From assembly GCA_035390885.1 (NCBI GenBank), contig DAOOUW010000011.1, forward strand, positions 1 to 56,486: DNA of 56,486 nt. The letters are read 5' to 3'. Shown piece after piece: positions 1 to 9,002 of this stretch. A model generated the notes under the pieces. The model searched no databases. It saw only the letters and a program-made list of their open reading frames with translations, and was not told the DNA's origin. This stretch comes from JAOAFT01 sp035390885. Lineage in GTDB: Bacteria > Bacteroidota > Ignavibacteria > UBA10030. Each line of letters begins with the position of its first letter. The stretch's first letter is position 1. A program made the position numbers and the translations under genes.

Positions 1-1811
1 CATTTTCGCTTTCGGCGGTTCTCAATGCGCCGAAGTACTGGAGCCCCGAAAATCCAGCTCTCTATAAAATTATTGTTACACTCTATCAAACTTCTGGGAA
101 GCAGCGCATTCTGGTTGATCAATATATCAGAAATGTTGGATTTGTTTCCGTGGTTTCTAAAGGTGGTAAGTTAGAAGTTAATGGTACGCAGACGTTGCTC
201 AAGGGAATAGTGTGGCATGAAGATGGCTCAGAATTTGGAGCATCGTTATCGTATGAGCAGATGGAAAAAGATATTGCGATGATTAAATCACTTGGAGCAA
301 ATGCCATTCGATGTGCTTTTCATCCTCCACATCCATATATCATTGATTTATGTAATCGGTACGGATTATTTGTTCTTGTTGAATTGCCAGTGTGGGGAGC
401 GACGGGAGAGGAGCTCGCGCAGAAATCATTCCAGACGCAAGCTGAATCTATGGCGTATGAGATGATTCGCTATGCAGGGACGGCTTCAAGCGTTCTGGCA
501 TGGGGAATCGGTACGTGCTTCGATTCCGCTGACCCTGAAGCTCGGGACTACGTTCAAAGCATGGTTCAGTACATTCACACGCTCGATGATCGTCCTGTAT
601 ACTATGGTACCGCTTGCATTAAGAATGACCTTTGTGCTCGGGATGCGCCTTGTGTCGGTCTTTTCCCATTGACAGGAGATAGTAAAGAATTCAGACAAGC
701 TATTGATGTGTGGAGACGTTCACATCCGAATGAGATGTGTTTTGTCCTTGGATACGGTAAAGAGGTTCTTCATGACAATCGAAATGGATACAGCGATCCT
801 TTTTCACAGCAAGCGCAAGCGAGATTCTTTATTCAACATTACACAGCGATAAAAGAAGCCTCGATTGCTGGCGGCTTTATTGATGCTTTTGCAGATTGGC
901 GAGGCGATCGTCCAATTCTTACTGTACCAATTGAACAGCCGACTCTCTATCCTCGTGGACTTGTAAATTCACAGCGCCAGAAGAGGATTGCATTCGATGT
1001 TGTTCGAGCATTGTACTCAAATGACAAAATAAATCCGATTCCAATTGGTAAGTATAAATCAACTCTTCCAGTTGTACACCTTGGAATTGGTTTTTTTCTT
1101 GTTGCTTTAGGAGGATATTTGTTGACGTACAACAGGCGCTTTGGCGAATCATTCCGCCGTGCATTTTTCCGCTCATATAACTTTTTTGAAGATGTAAAAG
1201 AGAATAGAGCTGCATCGTCGCTTCATACAATTATTACTCTTCTTTTTCTTGCTCTTGTACTGGCTCTCCTTACATCGGGAATTTTATACTATTATCGCAC
1301 CAACGTGTTGTTTGACTGTTTCCTTACCGCTCTGTTTCCAATGAGTGGAGTAAAAGAGATAATAATTTTTGCCGCCTGGCATCCGCTCAGTGGTATTTTA
1401 ATTCTTGCCGGTGGTAATTTAATTTTTTTGTTAGTTAGTCTTGTTTTGGCAAAGATTATCACGGCAATACTCGGCAAGCGTTTTTTCTGGAAACGAACCA
1501 TAATGGTTGTTACATGGGGGAGTGCGCCGATATTGTTATTACTTCCTATAGCAATGGTTATCTTTAAAATGCTCAATGAAGCCGTCTATGCAATTCCGGC
1601 GTTTGTATGTATCGGAGTAATAATTCTTTGGTCGCTGCTTCGAATTCTCAGTGGTATTGCAATCACCTATGAGACAAAACGCGCCACCGTATTCTTTTGC
1701 GGAATTTTAATTGCGTGTGTTCTTATTGGTGGAATTTACGTTTACTATGATCAAACAATGGGATTTGGCGCGTTTACAGTGTACCTATATCATCTTGTTC
1801 AGAGTGTTTAA
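1..1811 (+). CDS. GH2-fold protein with C-terminal multi-pass membrane domain (5' partial)
   Basis: The reading frame is open from the left edge (first full codon at base 3), so the gene starts outside the window; the GTG at 150 is only an internal valine. The first part resembles the end of a glycoside hydrolase family 2 sandwich domain (APKYWSPENPALY) followed by its TIM barrel (LLKGIVWHEDG, GANAIRCAFHPP). The usual acid/base motif W-x-x-G-N-E reads WGIGTC (501-518), and the nucleophile motif S-E-[FY]-G reads LGYG (747-758), so both catalytic glutamates appear to be missing. From about base 1068 there are about six hydrophobic segments, vaguely Yip1-like. It is probably a non-catalytic carbohydrate-binding or scaffolding membrane protein. 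The stop overlaps the smc start by one base. Fold assignment is fairly secure; function is unknown. Confidence 0.8.
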   Translation, partial: FSLSAVLNAPKYWSPENPALYKIIVTLYQTSGKQRILVDQYIRNVGFVSVVSKGGKLEVNGTQTLLKGIVWHEDGSEFGASLSYEQMEKDIAMIKSLGANAIRCAFHPPHPYIIDLCNRYGLFVLVELPVWGATGEELAQKSFQTQAESMAYEMIRYAGTASSVLAWGIGTCFDSADPEARDYVQSMVQYIHTLDDRPVYYGTACIKNDLCARDAPCVGLFPLTGDSKEFRQAIDVWRRSHPNEMCFVLGYGKEVLHDNRNGYSDPFSQQAQARFFIQHYTAIKEASIAGGFIDAFADWRGDRPILTVPIEQPTLYPRGLVNSQRQKRIAFDVVRALYSNDKINPIPIGKYKSTLPVVHLGIGFFLVALGGYLLTYNRRFGESFRRAFFRSYNFFEDVKENRAASSLHTIITLLFLALVLALLTSGILYYYRTNVLFDCFLTALFPMSGVKEIIIFAAWHPLSGILILAGGNLIFLLVSLVLAKIITAILGKRFFWKRTIMVVTWGSAPILLLLPIAMVIFKMLNEAVYAIPAFVCIGVIILWSLLRILSGIAITYETKRATVFFCGILIACVLIGGIYVYYDQTMGFGAFTVYLYHLVQSV

Positions 1812-4800
1812 TGTTTCTTTCAAAGTTGGAAATATTTGGATTTAAATCATTTGCTCAAAAAGTGAGCATTAAGTTTGACGAAGGAATAACGGCAATTGTT
1901 GGTCCTAACGGTTGTGGAAAAACTAACGTCGTTGATGCAATTCGCTGGGTGTTAGGTGAACAACGTCCAACGACCTTGAGAAGCGATAAAATGGAAGATG
2001 TGATTTTTAATGGAACGAAGTCACGGAAACCCCTCAATGTCGCTGAAGTTTCGATTACGATAGAAAATACAAAAGGAATTCTGCCGACAGAATACTCAGA
2101 AGTAACAATTACGCGTCGGGTGTTCCGCTCGGGAGAAAGCGAGTACTACATCAACAAAAATCTCTGTCGCCTGAAAGATATACGCGATCTTTTCATGGAT
2201 ACTGGAATGAGCTCCGATGCTTATTCGGTTATCGAGTTAAAAATGGTCGAAGAAATTCTTAGCGAAAATTCGGATGAGAGACGGCGATTGTTTGAAGAAT
2301 CTGCAGGCGTTACAAAGTTTAAGGCTCGCCGAAAGGAAGCCTACCGCCGGCTGGAAACAGTACGTCTGGATTTAACGCGCGTCAATGATATTATCCGTGG
2401 CGTTGAAAAAGGAGTTGCTTCCCTTGAGCGACAGGCTCAGAAAGCAGAGAAATACAATGAGCTTACAACAATACTTCAAACAAAAGAAGAGGAACTTCTT
2501 CGATATGAGTACGCGAGCATTCTCAATCACCTTGAGCCTTTAAAGCAAGAGCTTGCTGTGGCAGTGGATGAAAAAAATAAACTTGAAGTCGAGGTCAAAC
2601 AAGAAGAAACACTCCTCGAAGTGCTACGGCAGGAGATGGAAGAATTAGAACGACAGCTTGCCGCTACGCAAAATGATCTGGTGCAAAAACAAGCGGAAAT
2701 CTATGAACTTGAGCAAAAGAAGACAACTGCAATCGAACGCCGGCGAGCGTTGGAAGAAAATATCGAACGATACGAGCGTGAAAAAGTTGACATCCAGCAG
2801 CAAAGGAGTGAACTCGAAGGGAAGCAAGCAGGCTACGTTAAAGCAATCGATGAACTTCGCACTCGTTTAGGGGAAGCGGAGAAAATTGCCGAGCGGAAAC
2901 AAAAAGAATTAGCTGAATTCGAAGCGAAACTAAATACGAAAAAAGCAGAACTCAAAGAAAGTCAGGATAAAGTTGTAACGTTGCTCCACGAGCTTTCGCA
3001 ACTTCGAACAAAGGAAAGCCAGATGAAAGCCCAGCGAGAAAATCTACGTGGCCGCATAGATTATATTCGCGAGGAGAACGAACGCTACTCGGAGAGCTTA
3101 AAAACATACGAAAAGAAGAGTGAGACGCTGACCGCTGAAAGTCGTCAGCTTCGGCTTTCCTTTGCAGAGGCTGAAGTTCGCACGCATCAAATGGAAGAGT
3201 ATAAACAATCGCTTCAGGAAAAAATTGAATCTCTCAGGAAGCAAGATCATGAAATTCTCGGACTCATCGAACGGAAACAAGCTCGTATTGATTTTCTCCG
3301 GGGATTAGTCGAAAGCTTCGATGGATATTCGGAGGGAGCAAAGTACCTTATTACCAATGATGAGTGGAGTAAAAAGATATTAAGCACGGTTGGCGAGAGC
3401 CTTACGAGCGATGCAAAGTATCGCGTTGCGCTTGAAAATGCGCTTGGTGAGACAGCGGGCTACATTGTCGTCGAAAGTGTTTCGGAAGCTTACCGTGCAA
3501 TGGAGTTCCTGAAGCAAAACAATAAAGGGAAAGCGACATTTATTTGTCTTGATAGGATGCCTGCGGAGAAAATTGAAAAGGGAAAAATTCATCGTAACGG
3601 AGTTATCGATTGGGCGTTGAATGTCGTAACGTATGAGCCGCGCTACTCACGACTCTTTGAATTCCTCTTAAATGATACGCTTCTGGTCGAAGATGTTTCG
3701 GCTGCTCTTTCAGTTGTTGAAGAGCATCCAGCGATTCGATGTATTACGCTCGAAGGCGAAGTTGTTACAGGGAAAGGAGTTGTCCGAGGCGGGAGCGTTC
3801 GGGAGGATGAAGGCGGACATATTAGTAAACGTTCTCAATTGGATGAATTGACGGTCGAAGTCAAAAAGCTCAGGAACCAGCATGATGGTATCCTCCGCGA
3901 ACTACAAGCGACACAAATCACTCTTGAGCAAGTAGATTTAAGGAAACTGATCGAAGAAGTAAGATCCCTCGAGCAGCAAAAAACTGATGCCGAAATTCGT
4001 ATTGCACAAGTTGAGTTTGAAAAAAAGCGAGCGCAGGAAAATATCGAGAAGAATACGAGTGAAATCGAGAGACTCAGTAAAGAAATTGAATCACTTACCA
4101 CTGAGCTTGGAACTATTACGCCAGCAATTACCGAGCAAAGCAATCGTCTGGCCTCTTTAGAACAAAACGTCGGTGCAATTTCAAATGAAGTGGAAACTAT
4201 GGAGGTTCAATGGAACGAGTATGCACAGGCTGCTCAAGATGCTACGATATCTGTTATGTCCTTACGGAGCGAAGAGAGAAGTCTCCTTCAATCGATCGAG
4301 CATACAGAATCAACGCTTCAATCGCTCGATGCAACCGCAGAACAACGCACGCTTGAAATCGAAGAGTCTCAAGGCGATATCATTTCCCTTACAACTCAAA
4401 TTCAAGAAATTGATGCAGCGCTTGTAGAGTTAAAGAATGAATATGAGCAAATATTGGGATCGAAAAGAACTGTCGACGAAGCATATTCTATAAAACGTAC
4501 GCAAGTCCATGAGATTGAATTGAAATTAAAAGACGAACGTTTACGGCAGGAAGGTTCTCTCAAAGCTGCTTATGATCTTGAGATGAAAATACAAGAGCTC
4601 ACTGTTCGTGCTGAAAATTTAACGACACGAGCAAAAGAAGAATATAAAATAGAATTGAACGACTCAACTATCGATAGGGACGATGTTCTTCAATATGATA
4701 TTGTTACAGCACGTGAGGAAATTCAAACTCTCAAGAATAAAATTTCAGCGCTCGGCGCAGTAAATTTTGCGGCGTTCGACGAGTATAAGAGTGAAAAAGA

Positions 4801-5374
4801 ACGCTTGGATTTTATGATTGCTCAAAGGGACGACCTCGAACAATCGGAGAAGACGCTCCTTGAGACAATCGAGGAAATTAACACGACAGCGCAAAAATTG
4901 TTTCTCTCGACCTTTGAACAAATTCGAGATAATTTTATCTCGACGTTCAAAACGCTTTTCGATGAGGGCGATGAATGCGACCTACGATTAGAAGAAGATA
5001 CCGATCCTCTTGAAGCGCGGATTGAAATTGTTGCTAAGCCAAGAGGGAAAAGACCAACATCCATAGATCTTCTCTCTGGTGGAGAAAAAACGCTCACCGC
5101 AATTGCGCTTTTGTTCTCGATCTACCTTGTCAAGCCGAGTCCATTCTGTATTCTCGATGAGGTCGACGCTCCGCTCGATGATACAAATATTGATCGCTTT
5201 ACACGAATTCTCCATAAATTTTCCAAGAATACGCAATTCATCGTCGTTACGCACAATAAACGTACAATGGAAGCAGCCCATGCAATGTATGGTGTAACTA
5301 TGGAAGAAGAAGGAGTGTCGAAGCTGGTCTCCGTACGATTTAAGGAATACATGGAAAAGGAAGAAGCGCAATGA
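1811..5374 (+). CDS. smc: Chromosome segregation protein SMC
   Basis: This is a 1187-residue SMC ATPase, the usual length for bacterial SMC, which as a homodimer with ScpA/ScpB loops and organises newly replicated DNA. Walker A (GPNGCGKT) is at residues 31-38. Long coiled-coil arms of Glu/Lys/Gln-rich sequence flank a hinge at roughly 505-665 (start SFDGYSEGAKYL, end VRGGSVREDEGG). The C-terminal head carries the ABC signature LLSGGEKT near 1087 and Walker B CILDEVDAPLDD near 1113. The ATG overlaps the preceding stop by one base and the stop overlaps the next start by four, so it sits within a co-translated operon. No anomaly seen. Confidence 0.98.
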   Translation: MFLSKLEIFGFKSFAQKVSIKFDEGITAIVGPNGCGKTNVVDAIRWVLGEQRPTTLRSDKMEDVIFNGTKSRKPLNVAEVSITIENTKGILPTEYSEVTITRRVFRSGESEYYINKNLCRLKDIRDLFMDTGMSSDAYSVIELKMVEEILSENSDERRRLFEESAGVTKFKARRKEAYRRLETVRLDLTRVNDIIRGVEKGVASLERQAQKAEKYNELTTILQTKEEELLRYEYASILNHLEPLKQELAVAVDEKNKLEVEVKQEETLLEVLRQEMEELERQLAATQNDLVQKQAEIYELEQKKTTAIERRRALEENIERYEREKVDIQQQRSELEGKQAGYVKAIDELRTRLGEAEKIAERKQKELAEFEAKLNTKKAELKESQDKVVTLLHELSQLRTKESQMKAQRENLRGRIDYIREENERYSESLKTYEKKSETLTAESRQLRLSFAEAEVRTHQMEEYKQSLQEKIESLRKQDHEILGLIERKQARIDFLRGLVESFDGYSEGAKYLITNDEWSKKILSTVGESLTSDAKYRVALENALGETAGYIVVESVSEAYRAMEFLKQNNKGKATFICLDRMPAEKIEKGKIHRNGVIDWALNVVTYEPRYSRLFEFLLNDTLLVEDVSAALSVVEEHPAIRCITLEGEVVTGKGVVRGGSVREDEGGHISKRSQLDELTVEVKKLRNQHDGILRELQATQITLEQVDLRKLIEEVRSLEQQKTDAEIRIAQVEFEKKRAQENIEKNTSEIERLSKEIESLTTELGTITPAITEQSNRLASLEQNVGAISNEVETMEVQWNEYAQAAQDATISVMSLRSEERSLLQSIEHTESTLQSLDATAEQRTLEIEESQGDIISLTTQIQEIDAALVELKNEYEQILGSKRTVDEAYSIKRTQVHEIELKLKDERLRQEGSLKAAYDLEMKIQELTVRAENLTTRAKEEYKIELNDSTIDRDDVLQYDIVTAREEIQTLKNKISALGAVNFAAFDEYKSEKERLDFMIAQRDDLEQSEKTLLETIEEINTTAQKLFLSTFEQIRDNFISTFKTLFDEGDECDLRLEEDTDPLEARIEIVAKPRGKRPTSIDLLSGGEKTLTAIALLFSIYLVKPSPFCILDEVDAPLDDTNIDRFTRILHKFSKNTQFIVVTHNKRTMEAAHAMYGVTMEEEGVSKLVSVRFKEYMEKEEAQ

Positions 5375-6087
5375 TGCGTGTGTATTGCGACTTTGATGGC
5401 ACGGTTTGTATAAATGATGTTGGAGAGCAATTTTTCCATCATTTTCTTGAGAATAAAGCAGATGAGCTTTTAGAACCTCTTCTCGAAGGTACTATCACCG
5501 GTAAGGAACTTCTTCTACGCGAGTGCGAGGCGCTTCCTCCTTTATATGAGAACAATGTCAAAGAATATATTGCACAATTTTCGATTGATCCAACTTTCCA
5601 ATCGTTTGTTAACTTCTGTAAATCTTCAAACATTCCTCTTACCATTGTGAGCGATGGACTCGATCTTTACGTTGAGCAAATCCTCGAACGAGAGAATCTT
5701 TCATATCTCCCAGTATTTGCAAACCATGGATATTTTAATGCAGAAGGATCAACATCTCGTTTGCTGGTTACTTTTCCATATACTGATGAAGAATGCAATG
5801 AATGTGGAAATTGCAAGCGAAATCACATGCTCGCTCAATCTGCTGATGAAGATATTATTGTCTATGTTGGCGATGGATACTCCGACCGGTGTCCAGTGCA
5901 ATATGCCGATATTGTTTTTGCAAAACGGAGTCTAATTCCGTATTGTCAAAAAAAGAACATTACCTATTTTGAATTTCAAAATTTTGCCGATGTAAAAGAA
6001 AAAATAGAACAATTGCTACAGCGAAGGCGTCTCAAGCATCGCAGAGAAGCCGCTGTTGCACGGAAACAAGTATTTATGCAAGGATAA
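5371..6087 (+). CDS. HAD-family phosphatase, MtnX-like
   Basis: This 238-residue protein begins with the HAD motif I DFDGT (Asp7 and Asp9), has motif II around ITIVSDG (TIVSDGLDLYV) and motif III/IV GDGYSDRCP. A Cys cluster (C-x2-C-x2-C, in EECNECGNCK) sits before motif IV, as in MtnX, the 2-hydroxy-3-keto-5-methylthiopentenyl-1-phosphate phosphatase of methionine salvage. No other methionine salvage gene is present, and the neighbours are smc and lipid A genes, so the substrate is uncertain; a phosphoserine-phosphatase-like activity is an alternative. The start overlaps the smc stop (ATGA); a second ATG follows at 5374. The C-terminal tail is basic. Confidence 0.8.
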   Translation: MMRVYCDFDGTVCINDVGEQFFHHFLENKADELLEPLLEGTITGKELLLRECEALPPLYENNVKEYIAQFSIDPTFQSFVNFCKSSNIPLTIVSDGLDLYVEQILERENLSYLPVFANHGYFNAEGSTSRLLVTFPYTDEECNECGNCKRNHMLAQSADEDIIVYVGDGYSDRCPVQYADIVFAKRSLIPYCQKKNITYFEFQNFADVKEKIEQLLQRRRLKHRREAAVARKQVFMQG

Positions 6088-6090
6088 AGT

Positions 6091-6669
6091 ATGGATTCAT
6101 TTCGTAAACGATTATTTACTTACAGAAGTTATACTCCAATTCCATTTTTAATTTTAATGATTATCTATGCTCATCCGACAACTACGACGATGCTTATTGG
6201 ATTTCTCTGTGTGCTCTGCGGTGAAGCTCTTCGCTTATGGGGAGTAGCGTATGCAGGAAGTCTTACTCGTGTTACCGGTAGCGTTGGAGCGCCTGAAGTT
6301 ATTATGGCTGGTCCGTTCGCCTACGTGCGGAATCCACTCTATCTTGGGAACATGCTAACGTACGTTGGATTTGGAATTATGTCGAACGCGCTCTTCCCGT
6401 GGCTGGCAATTGCAGCGGCAGTGTGGTTCGCTTTTCAGTATTACGAAATAGTATTGCTGGAGGAAGAATTTCTTGAACAGCAATTTGGAAACGAGTACAA
6501 AGAGTATCAACGCGCAGTACCGCGTTTTCTAATTTCATTGAAGCGTTTTCAACATCCTCGTCAGGAGGGTCAACATCCAAATTGGCATGAGGCGCTTCGT
6601 TCAGAACGCCGAACGTTTCAAGCGCTTACGCTCGTTCTTCTCTTGCTCATTATTCTTTGGATAGTGTAG
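6091..6669 (+). CDS. Isoprenylcysteine carboxyl methyltransferase (ICMT) family membrane protein
   Basis: This 192-residue integral membrane protein shows the family core: GPFAYVRNPLYLGN at about residues 71-84, a hydrophobic helix pair, then the acidic EEEFLEQQFGNEYKEYQ stretch that forms part of the S-adenosylmethionine site in ICMT/phospholipid methyltransferase relatives. Bacterial members methylate lipids or other small hydrophobic acceptors, and the real acceptor cannot be told from sequence. A final hydrophobic segment closes the protein. It follows the HAD gene by 3 bases with an AAGGAT ribosome binding site, and its end overlaps the reading frame upstream of lpxB. Placement beside lpxB/lpxK is consistent with an envelope-lipid role (inference). 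Confidence 0.8.
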   Translation: MDSFRKRLFTYRSYTPIPFLILMIIYAHPTTTTMLIGFLCVLCGEALRLWGVAYAGSLTRVTGSVGAPEVIMAGPFAYVRNPLYLGNMLTYVGFGIMSNALFPWLAIAAAVWFAFQYYEIVLLEEEFLEQQFGNEYKEYQRAVPRFLISLKRFQHPRQEGQHPNWHEALRSERRTFQALTLVLLLLIILWIV

Positions 6670-6674
6670 AAGCC

Positions 6675-7799
6675 ATGGTACATCGAGTAATGATCATAGC
6701 CGGTGAAGTATCCGGCGATATGCATGGCGCAAGCGTTATCCATGAGTTAAAGAAGCTTCAACCGAACGTTGAAGTATTTGGAGTTGGCGGCGATGCGATG
6801 AAGCGCGAAGGAATGGAAATCGTTTACCATGTTCGCGAGCTTAACTTTATGGGATTTGTTGAAGTGCTTAAGCATCTCCCTTTTATTCAAACGATGACGC
6901 GGACGCTGGAGCAGCTCGTTAAAATTAAGAAGCCCGATGTTCTTCTTTTAATTGATTATCCTGGTTTTAATTTGCGATTTGTCAAAATTGCAAAGCGTTA
7001 CGGCGTACGCACTGTGTACTATATTAGTCCGCAAGTTTGGGCATGGCATCGGTCCCGAATCTATACAATAAAAAAGTATGTTGACCAGATACTCGTAATT
7101 TTCCCGTTTGAAGAGGAATTGTATCGCTCTATTGGCGCGTCGGTGGAATTTGTTGGGCATCCATTGCTCGATGTGGTTCACAGCTCAGTCAGTCGAGAGA
7201 AGCTCGCAAAGGTCCTTGATTTTGATGAAAAAAAGCCAATTTTGGCATTGTTACCTGGAAGCCGAATTCAGGAAATCGAGGAAATATTTCCGTCGATGCT
7301 CTCTGCGGCTCGTCAAATAAAAGAAAAAATTGATTGTGAAATAATTATTGCGGTTGCCCCTACCTTAGAACAGAAATATTTTCGTACATTATACGATGTA
7401 CAAGGAATACACCTTGTGCAGAATATGACGTACGACGTTATTGCTCATGCTCGATGCGCTCTTGTTACATCCGGCACAGCAACGCTTGAAACAGCAATAC
7501 TTGGTACGCCAATGGTTGTTGTGTATCGTACATCGTGGATAACATACTTAATCGCTCGTGCGCTTGTGCGCATACGCAATATCGGATTAGTAAATATCGT
7601 AGCAGGAAGTACAATTGTGCCAGAATGTATACAGCACAAAGCGAATCCACGCGAACTTGTACGTTACGCGCTTGAGTTTATGACGAATGATGAAAAGTAC
7701 AACAGTACCCGGCAGCAACTTGCGGGAGTGCGCGCTCGATTGGGAACGAACGGCGCGGCGCGACGAGTTGCAGAACGTATTCTTCAAATAGTTCCATGA
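6675..7799 (+). CDS. lpxB: Lipid-A-disaccharide synthase
   Basis: LpxB condenses UDP-2,3-diacylglucosamine with lipid X to form the lipid A disaccharide at the inner membrane. The 374-residue sequence shows the family start IIAGEVSGDMHGA, the block LLIDYPGFNLRF, the PQVWAWHRSR motif and the GHPLLD block, followed by a GT-B C-terminal half with LPGSRIQEIE and the donor-site region LVTSGTATLETAILGTPMVV. An in-frame TTG lies upstream at 6657 inside the previous gene, but ATG 6675 matches where the family begins; ATG 6690 is also possible. Its last four bases overlap lpxK, so the two lipid A steps are translationally coupled. Confidence 0.96.
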   Translation: MVHRVMIIAGEVSGDMHGASVIHELKKLQPNVEVFGVGGDAMKREGMEIVYHVRELNFMGFVEVLKHLPFIQTMTRTLEQLVKIKKPDVLLLIDYPGFNLRFVKIAKRYGVRTVYYISPQVWAWHRSRIYTIKKYVDQILVIFPFEEELYRSIGASVEFVGHPLLDVVHSSVSREKLAKVLDFDEKKPILALLPGSRIQEIEEIFPSMLSAARQIKEKIDCEIIIAVAPTLEQKYFRTLYDVQGIHLVQNMTYDVIAHARCALVTSGTATLETAILGTPMVVVYRTSWITYLIARALVRIRNIGLVNIVAGSTIVPECIQHKANPRELVRYALEFMTNDEKYNSTRQQLAGVRARLGTNGAARRVAERILQIVP

Positions 7800-8842
7800 A
7801 AATACGATTGCTACTCCTGCCGTTTTCCTGGGTGTACTGGTGCATTATTACTCTGCGAAATTGGTTCTTTGACAAAGAGTTGATTCGACGCTCGCGGTTT
7901 CCAGTATTTATTATTTCAGTTGGAAATATTTCTTTAGGAGGAGTTGGAAAAACTCCAATTGTTGAGATGTTCCTTGAACGCTTGCTTCCATTCTGTCGAG
8001 TTGGAGTTGTAAGTCGTGGATATCGAAGGAAGTCAAAAGGAACTGTTGTGGTGAGCAGTGGAAATGGAATTTGCACAGATGTTCTTCTCAGCGGTGATGA
8101 GCCAGCTCAGCTTGCTTTGAAATATCCATCAGCGATTATTGTCGTGGATGAGAAGCGGGCGCGAGGCGTTGCAAAAGCAATAGAAATCGGCGCTTCACTC
8201 ATTCTACTTGATGATGCATTTCAGCATCGTTACGTTGAGCGCGATCTCGATATCGTTGTAATTCCCGCTGATGATATAATCCATAAAGATTACCTTTTAC
8301 CGGCAGGAAATCGGCGCGAGCCATTGAGCGCTTTGAGGAGATGTTCGATGCTGATTATCTCGAACTGCAGGAATAAGGAGCAATTTTCACAAGCAGAAGT
8401 TTTGCTGAAGGAATTCAATAAACCCTGTATCGGGGTCTCAACAGTACCGAAAGCGATTCTCGAATTTGGTACAAGAAAGGAATGCGATCCTCTAAGTATT
8501 AAAGGAAGACGGTGCGTGCTTCTCTCTGGTATTGGCTCGGCAGAGAAATTCGAAGCAACAGCAAAGCTCTATGACATCAACATAGTTGGTCATATTCGGT
8601 TTAGAGATCATCACTGGTATTCCGAAAAAGATATTGCAAAACTTTTTTTATTTGTGCAGCGAGTGAACGCTGAAATAATATTAACAACGGAAAAAGACGC
8701 TGTGCGTCTGCAAAGTACAAAAAGTATTACTCAAGATTCAGTTCCGGTTTATGTGGTACAAATTCAACAAAACATTATTGCTGGTATTGGTATATTCGAA
8801 GAGTTAGTTCAGAATATTCGTATTCGCAAATCGACACTATAA
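7796..8842 (+). CDS. lpxK: Tetraacyldisaccharide 4'-kinase
   Basis: LpxK phosphorylates the 4' position of the lipid A disaccharide made by LpxB. The 348-residue protein has a hydrophobic N-terminus for membrane association, the P-loop GNISLGGVGKTP at about residues 47-58, and the LpxK blocks VVSRGYRRKSKG, SGDEPAQLALK and LLDDAFQHRYVERDLDIVV. The C-terminal part holds FRDHHWYSEKD and TTEKDAVRL. The ATG overlaps the lpxB stop (ATGA). It is the last gene of the run that starts upstream of smc; about 160 bases of non-coding DNA follow. Confidence 0.96.
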   Translation: MKIRLLLLPFSWVYWCIITLRNWFFDKELIRRSRFPVFIISVGNISLGGVGKTPIVEMFLERLLPFCRVGVVSRGYRRKSKGTVVVSSGNGICTDVLLSGDEPAQLALKYPSAIIVVDEKRARGVAKAIEIGASLILLDDAFQHRYVERDLDIVVIPADDIIHKDYLLPAGNRREPLSALRRCSMLIISNCRNKEQFSQAEVLLKEFNKPCIGVSTVPKAILEFGTRKECDPLSIKGRRCVLLSGIGSAEKFEATAKLYDINIVGHIRFRDHHWYSEKDIAKLFLFVQRVNAEIILTTEKDAVRLQSTKSITQDSVPVYVVQIQQNIIAGIGIFEELVQNIRIRKSTL

Positions 8843-9002
8843 AGTTAAACTGCAGTGTGGCATTAAAAGGAGAATTTTAAATTTAGTAGAGGTATTTAAA
8901 ATGATTATCTACAATGAGTTATGAAAATTGTTTTATTATTTCTAAAAAATAGCTTGCAACATTTGTCAACGAAATCATTAACATAAAGAAAGGATATAAA
9001 CG

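Noticed and set aside
150..152. GTG as the start of the first gene
   Set aside because: The same frame is open to the left edge and encodes recognisable GH2 sequence before this codon, so the gene is cut by the window.
6657..6674. TTG start for lpxB
   Set aside because: It lies inside the preceding gene, and the LpxB family begins at about the ATG at 6675.
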